The notes: a model not told the origin generated them from the sequence alone. A stretch of DNA of 64,000 nt from Candidatus Melainabacteria bacterium MEL.A1 (GCA_001765415.1 CP017245.1:434001-498000), one strand, 5' to 3'. Numbered from the stretch's first letter, positions 18,614-27,704 are shown. A program made the numbers and translations.

Positions 18614-19163
18614 TCAGCTGATGATTTAATTCCTCAATACTTCCGTTATTGTTTATTACATAATCGGATTTTTGAGCTTTCTCCTCTTGTCGCATTTGTG
18701 AATTTATTCTGGCTTTTGCATAGTCCAACGTATAACCGTTTCGAAGCAAAAGCCTTTTCAACCTTATTTCATCATTTGTATAAACAAAAATTATTTTGTC
18801 AAACAAATCCGTCATATTTGCCTCAAACAACAATGGAATTCCGACAAACAAGTATTTTTCGTCTTTATTTTGTTCAAAAAATTTCTTAATTTCTTCTCTT
18901 ATTTGCGGATGTAAAATATTTTCTAATTTCTTTTTTAATTCAGGATTTTCAAAAACAAGTTTTCCTAATTTTGCTCTTGAAAACTCTCCATCCTCAAATA
19001 CATCATATTTTTCAAATTCATCTGAAAGAGCTTTATTTTTTACTGTCAAAAGCTTATGCGCAACACAATCAGTATCCAAGACTTTATACCCATTACATTC
19101 TAAAAATTTTTGTACAGTAGACTTGCCGGAAGCAATATTCCCACAAAGAGCGAATTTAATCAT
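18588..19163 (-). CDS. coaE: Dephospho-CoA kinase
   Basis: Last step of coenzyme A synthesis: phosphorylates the 3'-hydroxyl of dephospho-CoA with ATP. P-loop CGNIASGKST at 7-16, LDTDCVAHKLL, LENILHPQIREEI and VGIPLLFEANM are family blocks; the lid region is VYTNDEIRLKRLLLRNGYT. 191 aa is typical. It overlaps the upstream pseudouridine synthase by 4 bp, so the two are co-transcribed and coupled. Confidence 0.95.
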   Translation of the reverse strand: MIKFALCGNIASGKSTVQKFLECNGYKVLDTDCVAHKLLTVKNKALSDEFEKYDVFEDGEFSRAKLGKLVFENPELKKKLENILHPQIREEIKKFFEQNKDEKYLFVGIPLLFEANMTDLFDKIIFVYTNDEIRLKRLLLRNGYTLDYAKARINSQMRQEEKAQKSDYVINNNGSIEELNHQLIKLFEQIR

Positions 19164-19888
19164 TTTGAAATCCTGTTTAAAAAATTTTTTAATTCTTTAA
19201 TCTGCGCAGGTTTAAGCGGTTTTACATCTCCTCGTTTTAAACCATCTAAACGAATTGTTGCATGTTGTACTCTTTTCAAGACCTTAACTTCATAACCGAA
19301 ATACTCAAACATTTTCCTAATTTGTCTGTTCATTCCTTGATACAAAGTAATCTGCATTTCCGTGTGTTTATTATCAATTTCCAACACTTGAATATCTGCA
19401 TAAGCCATCTTGTTCGGTTCTATTTCAACACCATTCGCCATCTGTTCAAGATCTTTTCTATGAACCGCAGAATTAACAGTAACAATATAGATTTTTGGAA
19501 CTTTTACTGACGGATGAGTTAATTCATTAATTAAATCACCATCATTTGTCAAAATCAAAAGACCAGTTGAATCCTTATCCAATCTTCCTACTGGTTTCAA
19601 ATTATTTAAGCTTTCCGGTAAAATATCATAAATAGTCTTGCGACCTTTTTCATCTTCGCAAGTAGTAATATAACCGGCAGGTTTATAAAACTTGTAGTAT
19701 AAATGTTTTGCAGGATGAATAAGTTTTTTATTCACAAAAACTTTATCCTTAGTTTGCACAAGATATCCTAATTCCTTAACAACTTTACCATTAACAGCAA
19801 CAACACCTTGTTCAATCAATTCATCTGCTTTCCTGCGAGAACAAAGTCCTGAAGATGCAATATATTTGTTTAAACGAACACCGGACAT
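19160..19888 (-). CDS. RsuA/RluB-family pseudouridine synthase
   Basis: Isomerises a specific uridine in rRNA. An N-terminal S4 domain (LNKYIASSGLCSRRKADELI) is followed by the catalytic domain with the active-site Asp in PVGRLDKDSTGLLILTNDGD at about 95-115 and the C-terminal block ITLYQGMNRQIRKMFEYFGY. 242 aa matches the family. Whether it is RluB, RsuA or RluE cannot be told. Upstream by 10 bp lies a thioesterase gene; downstream it overlaps coaE. Confidence 0.93.
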   Translation of the reverse strand: MSGVRLNKYIASSGLCSRRKADELIEQGVVAVNGKVVKELGYLVQTKDKVFVNKKLIHPAKHLYYKFYKPAGYITTCEDEKGRKTIYDILPESLNNLKPVGRLDKDSTGLLILTNDGDLINELTHPSVKVPKIYIVTVNSAVHRKDLEQMANGVEIEPNKMAYADIQVLEIDNKHTEMQITLYQGMNRQIRKMFEYFGYEVKVLKRVQHATIRLDGLKRGDVKPLKPAQIKELKNFLNRISK

Positions 19889-19898
19889 CTCTTAACTC

Positions 19899-20309
19899 CT
19901 ATTGTTCCATAGCCTTTTGCAATGCAGAAGTAACAACTTCCGGCATTCTTCTATATAATTTGCCAGCTTCATTTATTGCGACCACATCAAATTCGGCTTT
20001 AATATAAATTTTCTCATCTTTCTTAGATTTGATAAGTTGACCGAACGTAACTGATAGGCTATTGAATTTTTCAATCCATGTTTCAATAATAATATCGTCA
20101 TCCAAACGAGCAGAAGCCTTGTAGCGAACATTCATATTTGCGACAGGAAGAAGAACGTCGTTATTTTTCATAGCAACCAAGTCTAAACCTAACATATCGC
20201 ATAAATCTACACGACCTTTTTCCATCCATCTCAAATACGTTCCATGCCACACAACGCCATAAGCGTCTGTATCTGCGTAATAAACTTTAGTTTCAAAAAT
20301 ATGTTTCAT
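19899..20309 (-). CDS. 4HBT-type acyl-CoA thioesterase (YbgC/FadM-like)
   Basis: A hot-dog-fold thioesterase that hydrolyses acyl-CoA. The signature VYYADTDAYGVVWHGTYLRWME with the catalytic Asp lies at 9-30. 136 aa is normal. It heads a tight minus-strand run with the pseudouridine synthase and coaE; coaE makes CoA, but the link may be accidental. The chain length of the acyl substrate cannot be inferred. Confidence 0.9.
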   Translation of the reverse strand: MKHIFETKVYYADTDAYGVVWHGTYLRWMEKGRVDLCDMLGLDLVAMKNNDVLLPVANMNVRYKASARLDDDIIIETWIEKFNSLSVTFGQLIKSKKDEKIYIKAEFDVVAINEAGKLYRRMPEVVTSALQKAMEQ

Positions 20310-20341
20310 AATGTATTAATTATAACACAAAGGAGAAAAAT

Positions 20342-20479
20342 ATGAAATATCAATGTGATGTATGCCAGTGGATTTACGATGAAGAAAAAGAAGGCAAAAA
20401 ATTTGAAGACCTACCCGATACTTATGAATGTCCAATCTGTGGCGCAACAAAAGACATGTTTTCTAAACTAGAAAAATAA
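20342..20479 (+). CDS. Rubredoxin-like protein (45 aa)
   Basis: A small iron electron carrier. The two Cys knuckles are CDVC (residues 5-8) and CPIC (30-33), with the conserved aromatic residues and the GATKDMF ending. AAAGGAG lies 6 nt before the ATG. At 45 aa it is slightly shorter than classic rubredoxins (about 53), with a reduced loop between knuckles. Rubredoxins commonly serve oxygen or superoxide detoxification in anaerobes; no such partner gene is adjacent. Confidence 0.9.
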   Translation: MKYQCDVCQWIYDEEKEGKKFEDLPDTYECPICGATKDMFSKLEK

Positions 20480-20481
20480 AT

Positions 20482-20694
20482 TTAAAAATCTCCAAATATC
20501 CTTTTCCAATTATTTATCTTTTCTTTTATGACTTTAGCATATTGTTGCATTTCTGTACCAGAAATAACAATAGTAGGAAACTCAGCCCCTTGTTTTTTAT
20601 CCATAAAAGAATTACTAGATTTTGATGGATAAGATTTGACTCTTCTAATATCTTTTAATGTTCTATTTTTTTGCATTATTTTTTGAATTTTCAT
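20482..20694 (-). CDS. Small basic hypothetical protein (70 aa)
   Basis: An open frame from the ATG at 20694, beginning MKIQKIMQKNRTLKDIRRV. Longer forms would start inside tRNA-Pro and are rejected. It is rich in Lys/Arg/Ser, with a short amphipathic stretch near the end. A Shine-Dalgarno is not obvious, and the frame follows a terminator-like hairpin, which lowers confidence. It is convergent with rubredoxin, whose stop lies 2 bp away. Confidence 0.4.
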   Translation of the reverse strand: MKIQKIMQKNRTLKDIRRVKSYPSKSSNSFMDKKQGAEFPTIVISGTEMQQYAKVIKEKINNWKRIFGDF

Positions 20695-20720
20695 AAAACC
20701 ACATAAAATATTAATAAAAA

Positions 20721-20742
20721 AAGAGAACCTTAGGGTTCTCTT
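20721..20742 (-). terminator. Terminator after tRNA-Pro
   Basis: AGAGAACC / GGTTCTCT stem around a 3-4 nt loop, followed by a T-run on the minus strand, 10 nt past the tRNA 3' end. Confidence 0.85.
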
Positions 20743-20752
20743 TTCTAAATGG

Positions 20753-20826
20753 TCGGGATGACACGATTTGAACGTGCGACCCCCTCGTCCCAAGCGAGGT
20801 GCGCTACCAAGCTGCGCCACATCCCG
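20753..20826 (-). tRNA. tRNA-Pro (anticodon TGG)
   Basis: On the minus strand, acceptor CGGGATG pairs with CATCCCG, discriminator A. The anticodon stem is CCTCG/CGAGG with loop CTTGGGA, giving TGG, which reads CCA proline codons. The T-loop is TTCAAAT and the D-loop contains TTGGTAG. CCA is not encoded. A terminator follows immediately. Confidence 0.95.
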
Positions 20827-21011
20827 TCACTGCTGACAAAATTAAGTGTATTATAAAAAATTTTTATAGTCAAGTGCTTTTTTGAAAAAATTTTTAATTA
20901 CAAACTTCAACTATATATAAATCATATGTTTACAATTTATTGACTTAACCATATTTTTATAATAAAGTTTTGGTTGAGAGATTTTACACTATTAAATGAG
21001 GATTAGGGAAA

Positions 21012-22100
21012 TTGGATTTTACTACTTTAACTATTGAAGCTTTAAAAGCAATAGCTTCCATTGTTGGCAGCTATGGACTTGCAATTATATTATTAACTGT
21101 TGTAATCAGACTTGCTATGTGGCCTTTGAATGTATCTCAACAACGTTCTATGAAAATGATGCAGTCTTTGCAACCTAAAATCAAGGCTATTCAAGACAGA
21201 TACAAAAACGATCCGCAAAAAATGCAGCAAAAACTTATGGAGTTCTACAAAGAACATAAGTTTAACCCAATGGGCGGATGTTTACCATTGTTAATTCAAT
21301 TACCAATTTTCATTTTATTATATTCCGCTTTGATGAGTCCACAATTTATTCAAATTGCAGGCGACGCATCTTTCGGATTTTTAGGCAGACTTGATACAAC
21401 ATTAAGAGCTACTGCCGGTCGTTCTTATGACGGAACTTTCGGAGTTTCTCAAGGTGACACATTCACTATCGGCAAAACTGCTAAAGTTTATTTACCAAAC
21501 GAAACTCTTGATAACGTAAAAGTTAAAAATCCTGCAAAAGCTATTGAAATTCAAGGGAAATTTAAACCTGGCGAAACTGTTGATTTCAAAATTGACCTTG
21601 ATCACTTAGATTTGAAATTTGCTCAATTAGACCAAATCGAAAAAGCTGAAATTGCAGTTACTGATATGTCTAACAAAGAAATTGAAAATATTACATTCAA
21701 AAAAGAAGGTAGCGTTCTCGCAGCATCAGTTCCAACAACCGTTGCATCAAGAGCATTCCACTGGGATGTATTTGTTTTAATTGCATTATTTGCACTAACA
21801 ATGTTTGCATCACAAAAGATTATGATGGCTACAAACAAACCTAAGGATGGAGCTACTGATCCAACACAAGAAGCTATCCAAAAATCAATGGGAACATTCA
21901 TGCCAATTATGATTATCGGTACATTCATAATCATTCCTATTCCGGCAGGTGTTTTGCTATACCTTGTAACAAGTAACATTATTCAAATTCTTCAAACGGT
22001 AATTGTTAACAAGCAAATTGATGCAGAACAAGCTAGAACAGAAGTTTTGGCTAGCGATTCAGATCTTGCAGGCGCAAAACAAATTAAATCAAAAGAGTAA
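21012..22100 (+). CDS. yidC: Membrane protein insertase YidC/OxaA
   Basis: Inserts and folds proteins in the inner membrane. Start is TTG at 21012 after GAGGATTAGGG; no in-frame ATG fits better. The first TM segment (residues about 15-37) leads into the conserved cytosolic hairpin (LAMWPLNVSQQRSMKMMQ, LMEFYKEHKFNPMGGCLPLL). A ~140-residue hydrophilic insert (about 115-250) sits in the periplasmic loop before the last TM segments (FVLIALFALTMFA, IIIPIPAGVLLYLVTSNII). The core motif is clear; the insert is larger than in Gram-positive YidC. Confidence 0.93.
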   Translation: MDFTTLTIEALKAIASIVGSYGLAIILLTVVIRLAMWPLNVSQQRSMKMMQSLQPKIKAIQDRYKNDPQKMQQKLMEFYKEHKFNPMGGCLPLLIQLPIFILLYSALMSPQFIQIAGDASFGFLGRLDTTLRATAGRSYDGTFGVSQGDTFTIGKTAKVYLPNETLDNVKVKNPAKAIEIQGKFKPGETVDFKIDLDHLDLKFAQLDQIEKAEIAVTDMSNKEIENITFKKEGSVLAASVPTTVASRAFHWDVFVLIALFALTMFASQKIMMATNKPKDGATDPTQEAIQKSMGTFMPIMIIGTFIIIPIPAGVLLYLVTSNIIQILQTVIVNKQIDAEQARTEVLASDSDLAGAKQIKSKE

Positions 22101-22104
22101 AACA

Positions 22105-23166
22105 ATGCTAATATCGGAATATGATTACAATTTGCCGGAAGAATTAATTGCTCAAATGCCGGCAGACAAAAGAGATAATTCAAGAATGATGGTTCTAAAC
22201 CGAAAGGATAGAACCATTTCTCATAAGCATTTTTATGACATTGTTGATTTAATTGAGCCAAACACATTACTTGTGATGAATAACACAAAAGTTCTTCCGG
22301 CCAGACTAATCGGTCATAAAGATACTGGTGCAAAAATTGAAGTATTCTTATTAAAACAAAATTCAAAAATGCAAGACGAACATGAGAATTGGGAAGTTTT
22401 AATAAAACCATCAAAAAGAGTTAAGCCTGATACTATAATAAAAATTAGTGACGAATTGTCTGTTAGAGCCATCAAACGATTGGAAGAAAATGGAGAATGG
22501 CTCGTTGAATTAATTTTTAATGGCAATAATGTTCTTGATGTTTTGCACAGAAACGGTAATATACCGCTTCCACCATATATCGAAAGAAAAATTCCTAATG
22601 AGGATTTGAAAAAACTCGATTTTGAACGTTATCAGACAGTTTATGCTAAAGACGAAGGCTCTGTAGCAGCACCTACTGCGGGATTACATTTTACAAAAGA
22701 AATTCTAAAAAAATTAGAAAATAAGGGGGTAGAGCTTGCTTATGTAACGCTAAATGTGGGACTTGGAACATTTAGACCGGTTCAGTGCGAAAACGTTGAA
22801 AACCACAAAATGCACTCGGAAACTTTTGAAATCTCTGAAAAAGCAGCTGAACAAATAAACCGAGCAAAAGCAGAAGGAAAAAAAATTGTAGCCGTAGGAA
22901 CTACAACTGTTAGAACTCTTGAAACTGCATACAAAAAATTTGGTTGCATCAAAGCATGCCACGATCACTCAGAATTATTTATTTACCCACCATATGAATT
23001 TAAAGTCATTGACAACTTAATCACAAATTTCCACTTACCAAAATCAACTTTGTTAATGTTAGTGAGTGCTTTAGCTGGAAAAGATTTTATTTTTGAAGCT
23101 TATAAAGAAGCTATAGAAAACAAATACAGATTTTTCTCTTACGGTGATTGCATGTATATTTGTTAA
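22105..23166 (+). CDS. queA: SAM:tRNA ribosyltransferase-isomerase (queuosine)
   Basis: Transfers the ribosyl part of S-adenosylmethionine to preQ1 in tRNA, making epoxyqueuosine. Family blocks: YDLPEELIAQ-like start (YDYNLPEELIAQMPADKRD), NNTKVLPARLIGHK, VYAKDEGSVAAPTAGLHFT, LNVGLGTFRPV and VGTTTVRTLE, with the C-terminal TNFHLPKSTLLMLVSALAG. ATG at 22105 lies 4 nt after the yidC stop, so the pair is probably co-transcribed. 353 aa is normal. Confidence 0.96.
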   Translation: MLISEYDYNLPEELIAQMPADKRDNSRMMVLNRKDRTISHKHFYDIVDLIEPNTLLVMNNTKVLPARLIGHKDTGAKIEVFLLKQNSKMQDEHENWEVLIKPSKRVKPDTIIKISDELSVRAIKRLEENGEWLVELIFNGNNVLDVLHRNGNIPLPPYIERKIPNEDLKKLDFERYQTVYAKDEGSVAAPTAGLHFTKEILKKLENKGVELAYVTLNVGLGTFRPVQCENVENHKMHSETFEISEKAAEQINRAKAEGKKIVAVGTTTVRTLETAYKKFGCIKACHDHSELFIYPPYEFKVIDNLITNFHLPKSTLLMLVSALAGKDFIFEAYKEAIENKYRFFSYGDCMYIC

Positions 23167-23347
23167 AAATATTTTCACAATCTATTTTTACGTAATAGTA
23201 GTCATCCCCACCTTTCATCATAAGGAAGGGTGTTTATTCTGTTTGACATTTTGCAAAAAATCATTAATTAGAATGATATACAACTCAATTCATCAGTGTA
23301 AAATATAATTGTAAGATTAGGTAGAAAAATTTTTTCAGAGGGAAACA

Positions 23348-24064
23348 ATGTTCTCACAATTTATACAAAATTTATTAAATTCAGGTGGACAAACGCAGGC
23401 TATGCAAAGATATGCGCAACTTAACAACAGAGTTAACAGCATTAACCAAGAGCCACAAAATCCGCTTGATGCAATTTACCCAAACAATGGAAAAATAAAT
23501 TCTCCATCGTTCGAAAAAGTTTTGCAAACAACTACTAAATCTAACTTTGGAACTTTATTATTAAATCCTCAATTAAAACAAGTTAATGCAAGCATAATTA
23601 AAGAAAATCCGCAAATTAGCCTTGATAAAGCATTACAAGAAGCTGCTGCGTTACAATCAAATATTCCATCTGTTAATAAAACTTCTACGAAATCTCAAGT
23701 TTTAAATGTAGTAAATCAAATTTCTAAAAAATATGATGTTGACGCAAAATTAGTTCAAGCTTTAATCAAACAAGAATCAGGTTTTAACCCTAAAGCGAAG
23801 TCAAAAGCCGGCGCAATGGGATTAATGCAATTGATGCCGTCTACCGCAAAAAATTTAGGAGTTCAAGATCCTTATAACATGGTTCAAAATGTAGAGGGTG
23901 GAGTTAAATATTTAAAATCCATGCTAAACAAATATAATGGTAACGTTATTTTGGCATTGGCAGCTTATAATGCAGGACCAAATGCCGTTGACAAGTATTC
24001 AGGAGTTCCTCCGTACAAAGAAACTCAAAACTACGTAAGAAATATTTTGGCAAACTACCTATAA
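23348..24064 (+). CDS. SLT-type lytic transglycosylase (238 aa)
   Basis: Cleaves the glycan strand of peptidoglycan. The C-terminal Slt domain (about 118-238) has the catalytic Glu in LVQALIKQESGFNPKAKS, then GAMGLMQLMPSTAKNLG, ILALAAYNAGPNAVDKY and PPYKETQNYVRNIL. The N-terminal ~110 residues are Gln/Asn-rich (FIQNLLNSGGQTQAMQRYAQ) and carry no Sec signal or lipobox. CAGAGGGAAAC precedes the ATG. It is the third wall hydrolase in the window without an obvious signal peptide. Confidence 0.92.
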   Translation: MFSQFIQNLLNSGGQTQAMQRYAQLNNRVNSINQEPQNPLDAIYPNNGKINSPSFEKVLQTTTKSNFGTLLLNPQLKQVNASIIKENPQISLDKALQEAAALQSNIPSVNKTSTKSQVLNVVNQISKKYDVDAKLVQALIKQESGFNPKAKSKAGAMGLMQLMPSTAKNLGVQDPYNMVQNVEGGVKYLKSMLNKYNGNVILALAAYNAGPNAVDKYSGVPPYKETQNYVRNILANYL

Positions 24065-24130
24065 TCTGTAAGTTTCTTGCCCTCTTTATTTGTTTTTGAT
24101 ACAATAATTTCAAACAGGAAGGGCGACAAA

Positions 24131-25492
24131 ATGAAATTTTCATCATCTTTTAAAGTAGGACTTTTAACACTTTTGGCTTTAATATTACTAATAGGTGTTG
24201 TTTTTAAGGTTAAAGGAAGAACTTTTTCTTCAGCTGACAGGGTTGAAGTCCAATTTAAAGACGTGAACGGAATGCGTCCTGGAGCCGGAGTGCAGATGAT
24301 GGGGTTAAGAGTTGGACAGGTAGAAGAAATTACCCCTGTTATTGATGGCGAAAATAGCTATGTTAAGGTTAAATTTGTTATAACAGATCCAAATGTAGAA
24401 ATTCCTAAAGCTTCGACTTTTTCAATTCAACAATCAGGTTTAATTGGAGAATTGTTTTTGGAAATTACACCGCCCAAGATTAGAACTGTTTATATCCCAA
24501 TGTTAAACAAGGACATTCTTTATAAAGACGACAATGTTCAGATGAAATTGGATAAAGAATATTACGATGTCGGGAAAATCAAAAATATTGAGGTTGTATC
24601 AAAAGATATCATTCCTTATTTAGTAAAAGACAGAATTAAAACAAATTACGCATATAAAATTGATTATGTAATCAACCTACCAGGATTGATTTTGCCGGAG
24701 TTTTTGAAAGGTAAAGTTGTTAGAGAAAAAGGCACAAACAAACTTTTAATTTCTACTTTGGATGACATTACATTACCATATCCAAAACAAACATCACCTT
24801 ATACTATTGTTGAGCCAATGAGAATTGCAGACTTTATGGATTGGCAATACAGAGCTGCAGAATCTTTAACAGAAACTAACAAAAAGATTAACAATTTGTT
24901 GTCAGATCAGGTTATTGCTGAGTTGAAGATGTCTGTAAAAAATATCAACTCTCTAACCGGACAAACAAGTATTACGATGGGCAAACTTAACAACTTGATT
25001 GATGATTCCAGCAGCGACTTGAAACAATTAATGGTTATGATGGATAAAGCAACAACCGATTTTAATATGTTGTCATACAATATCAACAACATTATTGGCG
25101 ACCCGCAATTCAAGACTACAGTGATGTCTACAGCAAATTCTGTTGATAAGCTTTCTCAAAACTTGAATAAAATTATTGGCAACGAAAAAGAAGCTGAAGA
25201 AATGGCAGAGGATTTGCGTGCAATCACTCATAATGTTAATGAAATCAGTGGTTACGTAAATTCTATGACAAAAGATGATCAGTTGAAAAAAGATATAAAC
25301 AGAGCAGTTGCAAATGTTAATACTGCAATGGTTGATATCTCGACAACATTGAATACAGTTAACAAATTAACACCAGAAAAGAAAACAGAATTACAATCAA
25401 TCATCGAAGATACCAGAGAAACAACTTGTAATTTGAGAAAATTTTCTGAAAAATTGAACAAGAGATTTTTACTTTGGAGATTGATGTTCTAA
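24131..25492 (+). CDS. MCE/MlaD-family phospholipid transport protein
   Basis: A periplasmic ring-forming substrate-binding subunit of Mla/MCE-type lipid transporters. The single N-terminal TM anchor is VGLLTLLALILLIGVVFKV (8-26), followed by the MCE domain (VEVQFKDVNGMRPGAGVQMM, LRVGQVEEI) and a long helical tail (about 270-450) with repeating Asn/Leu/Ile. Start at the ATG in position 24131 behind AGGAAGGG. The stop overlaps the lpxK start (TAATG), indicating translational coupling. MlaE/F partners are not next to it. Confidence 0.9.
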   Translation: MKFSSSFKVGLLTLLALILLIGVVFKVKGRTFSSADRVEVQFKDVNGMRPGAGVQMMGLRVGQVEEITPVIDGENSYVKVKFVITDPNVEIPKASTFSIQQSGLIGELFLEITPPKIRTVYIPMLNKDILYKDDNVQMKLDKEYYDVGKIKNIEVVSKDIIPYLVKDRIKTNYAYKIDYVINLPGLILPEFLKGKVVREKGTNKLLISTLDDITLPYPKQTSPYTIVEPMRIADFMDWQYRAAESLTETNKKINNLLSDQVIAELKMSVKNINSLTGQTSITMGKLNNLIDDSSSDLKQLMVMMDKATTDFNMLSYNINNIIGDPQFKTTVMSTANSVDKLSQNLNKIIGNEKEAEEMAEDLRAITHNVNEISGYVNSMTKDDQLKKDINRAVANVNTAMVDISTTLNTVNKLTPEKKTELQSIIEDTRETTCNLRKFSEKLNKRFLLWRLMF

Positions 25493-26502
25493 TGAATTTC
25501 AAAACAGAAATAACTAAAATTCACTATGACAAAACCGCAAAGGGATTGTTCGTAAAATTATTGGAATTTGGTTCAATATTTTATGGAATTGGCAGTAGTT
25601 TAAAAAACAAATTATATGATAATGGATTATTAAAACCTAAAAAAGTGAATGCTTTCGTAATTTCTGTCGGGAATATCACAACCGGTGGAGTTGGTAAAAC
25701 CCCTGTTGTTTCAGAAATTGCCAAATATTTAATTCAAAATGGAGAAAAAGTCGCAATCATTTCAAGAGGTTATGGCGGAAAACTTTCTAACAAAAATATT
25801 AATGTAATTTCTGATGGTGAAAAGATTTTTTATAACGCTAAATTAGCAGGTGATGAACCTTTTTGGCTTGCTCAAAACTCAAATGGAGTAATTGTTATAA
25901 CTACAAAAAACCGCTATGAAGGTGCAAAATTTGCAGTAGAAAAATTTGGTGCAACAAAAATTATTCTTGATGATGGTTTTCAGCATAGAAAATTGTACAG
26001 GAATTTGGACATCGTTTTGATGGACAGTAAAATGGGTTTTGGCAACGAAAAACTTCTTCCTGCAGGACCATTGAGAGAAGGAATGGAAGCTTTTTCAAGA
26101 ATAGACAGGCTTGTTGTTGTAAGCAAAGATATTGATCATTCTCGTGCAGAAAAATTAGCTAAAATTATGTCAAAAAAAATGAATGTTAAAACTACAGTTT
26201 GCAACACAGAACCTGATTATGTTTATAATATTAAAACAGGTGAAAAACTTGCTGACAATTCTGAAATCAATGCAATTTGTGCAATTGGGCAACCAAAACA
26301 ATTTTATCAATTTTTGGATAGTTATAAGATTAAACAAACAATAGATTTTGACGACCACCACATTTATACGGAAGAAGAACTTCCTGATGGAATAATCGTA
26401 ACAACAGAAAAAGATGCCGTCAAAATGAAAGATTTCACTCGTAACGACATCTTTGCATTGAAATTAAAAACTTCTGTTGATGTAAATGAATTATTGAACT
26501 AG
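25492..26502 (+). CDS. lpxK: Tetraacyldisaccharide 4'-kinase (lipid A)
   Basis: Phosphorylates the lipid A precursor at the 4' position on the inner membrane. Family marks: SVGNITTGGVGKTPVVSEIA with P-loop at about 64-75, ISRGYGG, LAGDEPFWLA and IILDDGFQHRKLYRNLDIVL. 336 aa is normal. The ATG overlaps the MCE stop codon; a TTG start 18 nt upstream is possible. Presence of LpxK implies an LPS outer membrane. The 3' end overlaps the convergent pseudopilin by 4 bp. Confidence 0.95.
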   Translation: MNFKTEITKIHYDKTAKGLFVKLLEFGSIFYGIGSSLKNKLYDNGLLKPKKVNAFVISVGNITTGGVGKTPVVSEIAKYLIQNGEKVAIISRGYGGKLSNKNINVISDGEKIFYNAKLAGDEPFWLAQNSNGVIVITTKNRYEGAKFAVEKFGATKIILDDGFQHRKLYRNLDIVLMDSKMGFGNEKLLPAGPLREGMEAFSRIDRLVVVSKDIDHSRAEKLAKIMSKKMNVKTTVCNTEPDYVYNIKTGEKLADNSEINAICAIGQPKQFYQFLDSYKIKQTIDFDDHHIYTEEELPDGIIVTTEKDAVKMKDFTRNDIFALKLKTSVDVNELLN

Positions 26503-27704
26503 AATTTTACCGGATAATCTTTTGGAATTTGCCAATTATTGCATTCAATCAGAGCAGTACATCCAATCCCGAATGCTGTACCTCTATTTCCCCAAACTCC
26601 GGATTTACAAACTCTTATCAATGTATTTTTATTATCCTTACAAAAATCATCACTTTTCATATAATCAGATTTGGATGTAACATAATATTTATCGTCATAT
26701 ACAACCAAATTAAATGGAAAAACATTTTTTCCAACTACTCTCGTTTTACCACTCATTGTATCAATTAAAAAAGTGCCACGTCTACCCGTTGTACCAATAG
26801 TTCCGCCAGGTCTAAACATAATTCCGACTCCATTACTCAAAATATATTTATAACTATAGGTAACAGAAGAATTTCCATTGATATTATAAACAATTGTATC
26901 GCAGTCATCTTCTTCAAAATTAGTTGTTTTGCAACGTTTAACAATATTTAAATAAGGTGCAAAATATTGTTCAAAAATATCACTGTTCCAATTATCTAAA
27001 TTCCAAAACAAAGGATCTCCATTATCAACCGCAGACATTCTTACAGTATTTTGCAAAATGTTGTAAGTCGTATAAATTTTCTTTTCAACAACAGATTTTC
27101 TATAATTTGCCATAAGGGTTGGAATAGTTAACGCTGCAACTACACCGATTATTCCGAGAGTGATTAAAACCTCCGCCAATGTAAAGGCTGCAAGGCGGCT
27201 AAGAAGCGAAGCAGCTAAGTAGCCCCTCTCCCTAACCCTCTCCCCAAATGGGCGAGGGAACAAATCACATGTCATTGCGCACTTGTTGCGCAATCTATTT
27301 AAATTCTCGTCATCTTGAGCGGTGCTACGCACGTAGCCCACTGCAATAATATTGCATTCTTTTGCAAATATTCGTGTTTGCACTGCGAAAGATCGCAATA
27401 TTGATAAAATTTCACCAACCATGCGATACTTCGGACTGTTGTCCTCAGTATGACAATTTACATCATTGCGAGCGGTGCTACGCACGTAGTCACCTGCAAC
27501 AAAACTGAATTCTTTTGATAATATTCTAGTTTGGTTAGCGTGGCAATCCAGTCTATTATTAACCCCTCTCTGAAATTTATAAGTTCGCTTTAGCTCACTA
27601 ACAAATTTCTTCTCTCCCCAAAGGGCGAGATTATTAAAAGCTTTAATCAAGCTAAAACCTTGATTATGAGAGGTTATGCGAGCATTGCCCCCCCCCCGAT
27701 GCAA
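26499..27704 (-). CDS. Pseudopilin with a repeat-filled extended leader, start uncertain
   Basis: The C-terminal ~228 residues are a normal pseudopilin: FTLAEVLITLGIIGVVAALT begins at residue 174, with Glu at mature position 5 and a Cys-containing tail. The preceding 173 residues are encoded by dispersed repeats without a stop and contain RPFGERVRERG-like translated repeat. The open frame begins with a poor TTG at 27704. A good GAGAGG plus ATG at 27724 reads 16 codons into a stop because of the G10 tract; with 11 or 8 G it would enter this frame. The residue before the cleavage site is Ala, not the usual Gly. An internal start near the helix is also possible. Confidence 0.68.
   Translation of the reverse strand: MHRGGGNARITSHNQGFSLIKAFNNLALWGEKKFVSELKRTYKFQRGVNNRLDCHANQTRILSKEFSFVAGDYVRSTARNDVNCHTEDNSPKYRMVGEILSILRSFAVQTRIFAKECNIIAVGYVRSTAQDDENLNRLRNKCAMTCDLFPRPFGERVRERGYLAASLLSRLAAFTLAEVLITLGIIGVVAALTIPTLMANYRKSVVEKKIYTTYNILQNTVRMSAVDNGDPLFWNLDNWNSDIFEQYFAPYLNIVKRCKTTNFEEDDCDTIVYNINGNSSVTYSYKYILSNGVGIMFRPGGTIGTTGRRGTFLIDTMSGKTRVVGKNVFPFNLVVYDDKYYVTSKSDYMKSDDFCKDNKNTLIRVCKSGVWGNRGTAFGIGCTALIECNNWQIPKDYPVKF
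27187..27660. repeat. Cluster of dispersed repeats inside the pseudopilin leader
   Basis: Holds GTGCTACGCACGTAG twice (27322-27336 and 27475-27489), a 24-bp palindrome-like block at 27273-27296 also found at 42019, a block at 27416-27454 also found at 51549, and a CCCCTCTCCCTAACCCTC stretch. The local GC is higher than in flanking genes. No transposase. Confidence 0.75.
27688..27697. repeat. C10/G10 homopolymer tract at the pseudopilin start
   Basis: Ten C on the + strand in the context TGC(10)GATGC, the same as at 5977-5986. It lies between a strong ATG (27724) and the pseudopilin frame, which are offset by one base. Confidence 0.95.

Noticed and set aside
20695..20820. N-terminal extension of the small protein at 20482
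   Set aside because: It would start inside tRNA-Pro and read through its terminator.
23190..23240. Strong terminator or repeat after queA
   Set aside because: There is only an imperfect CACC/GGTG pairing without a clean T-run, and no second copy was found in the window.
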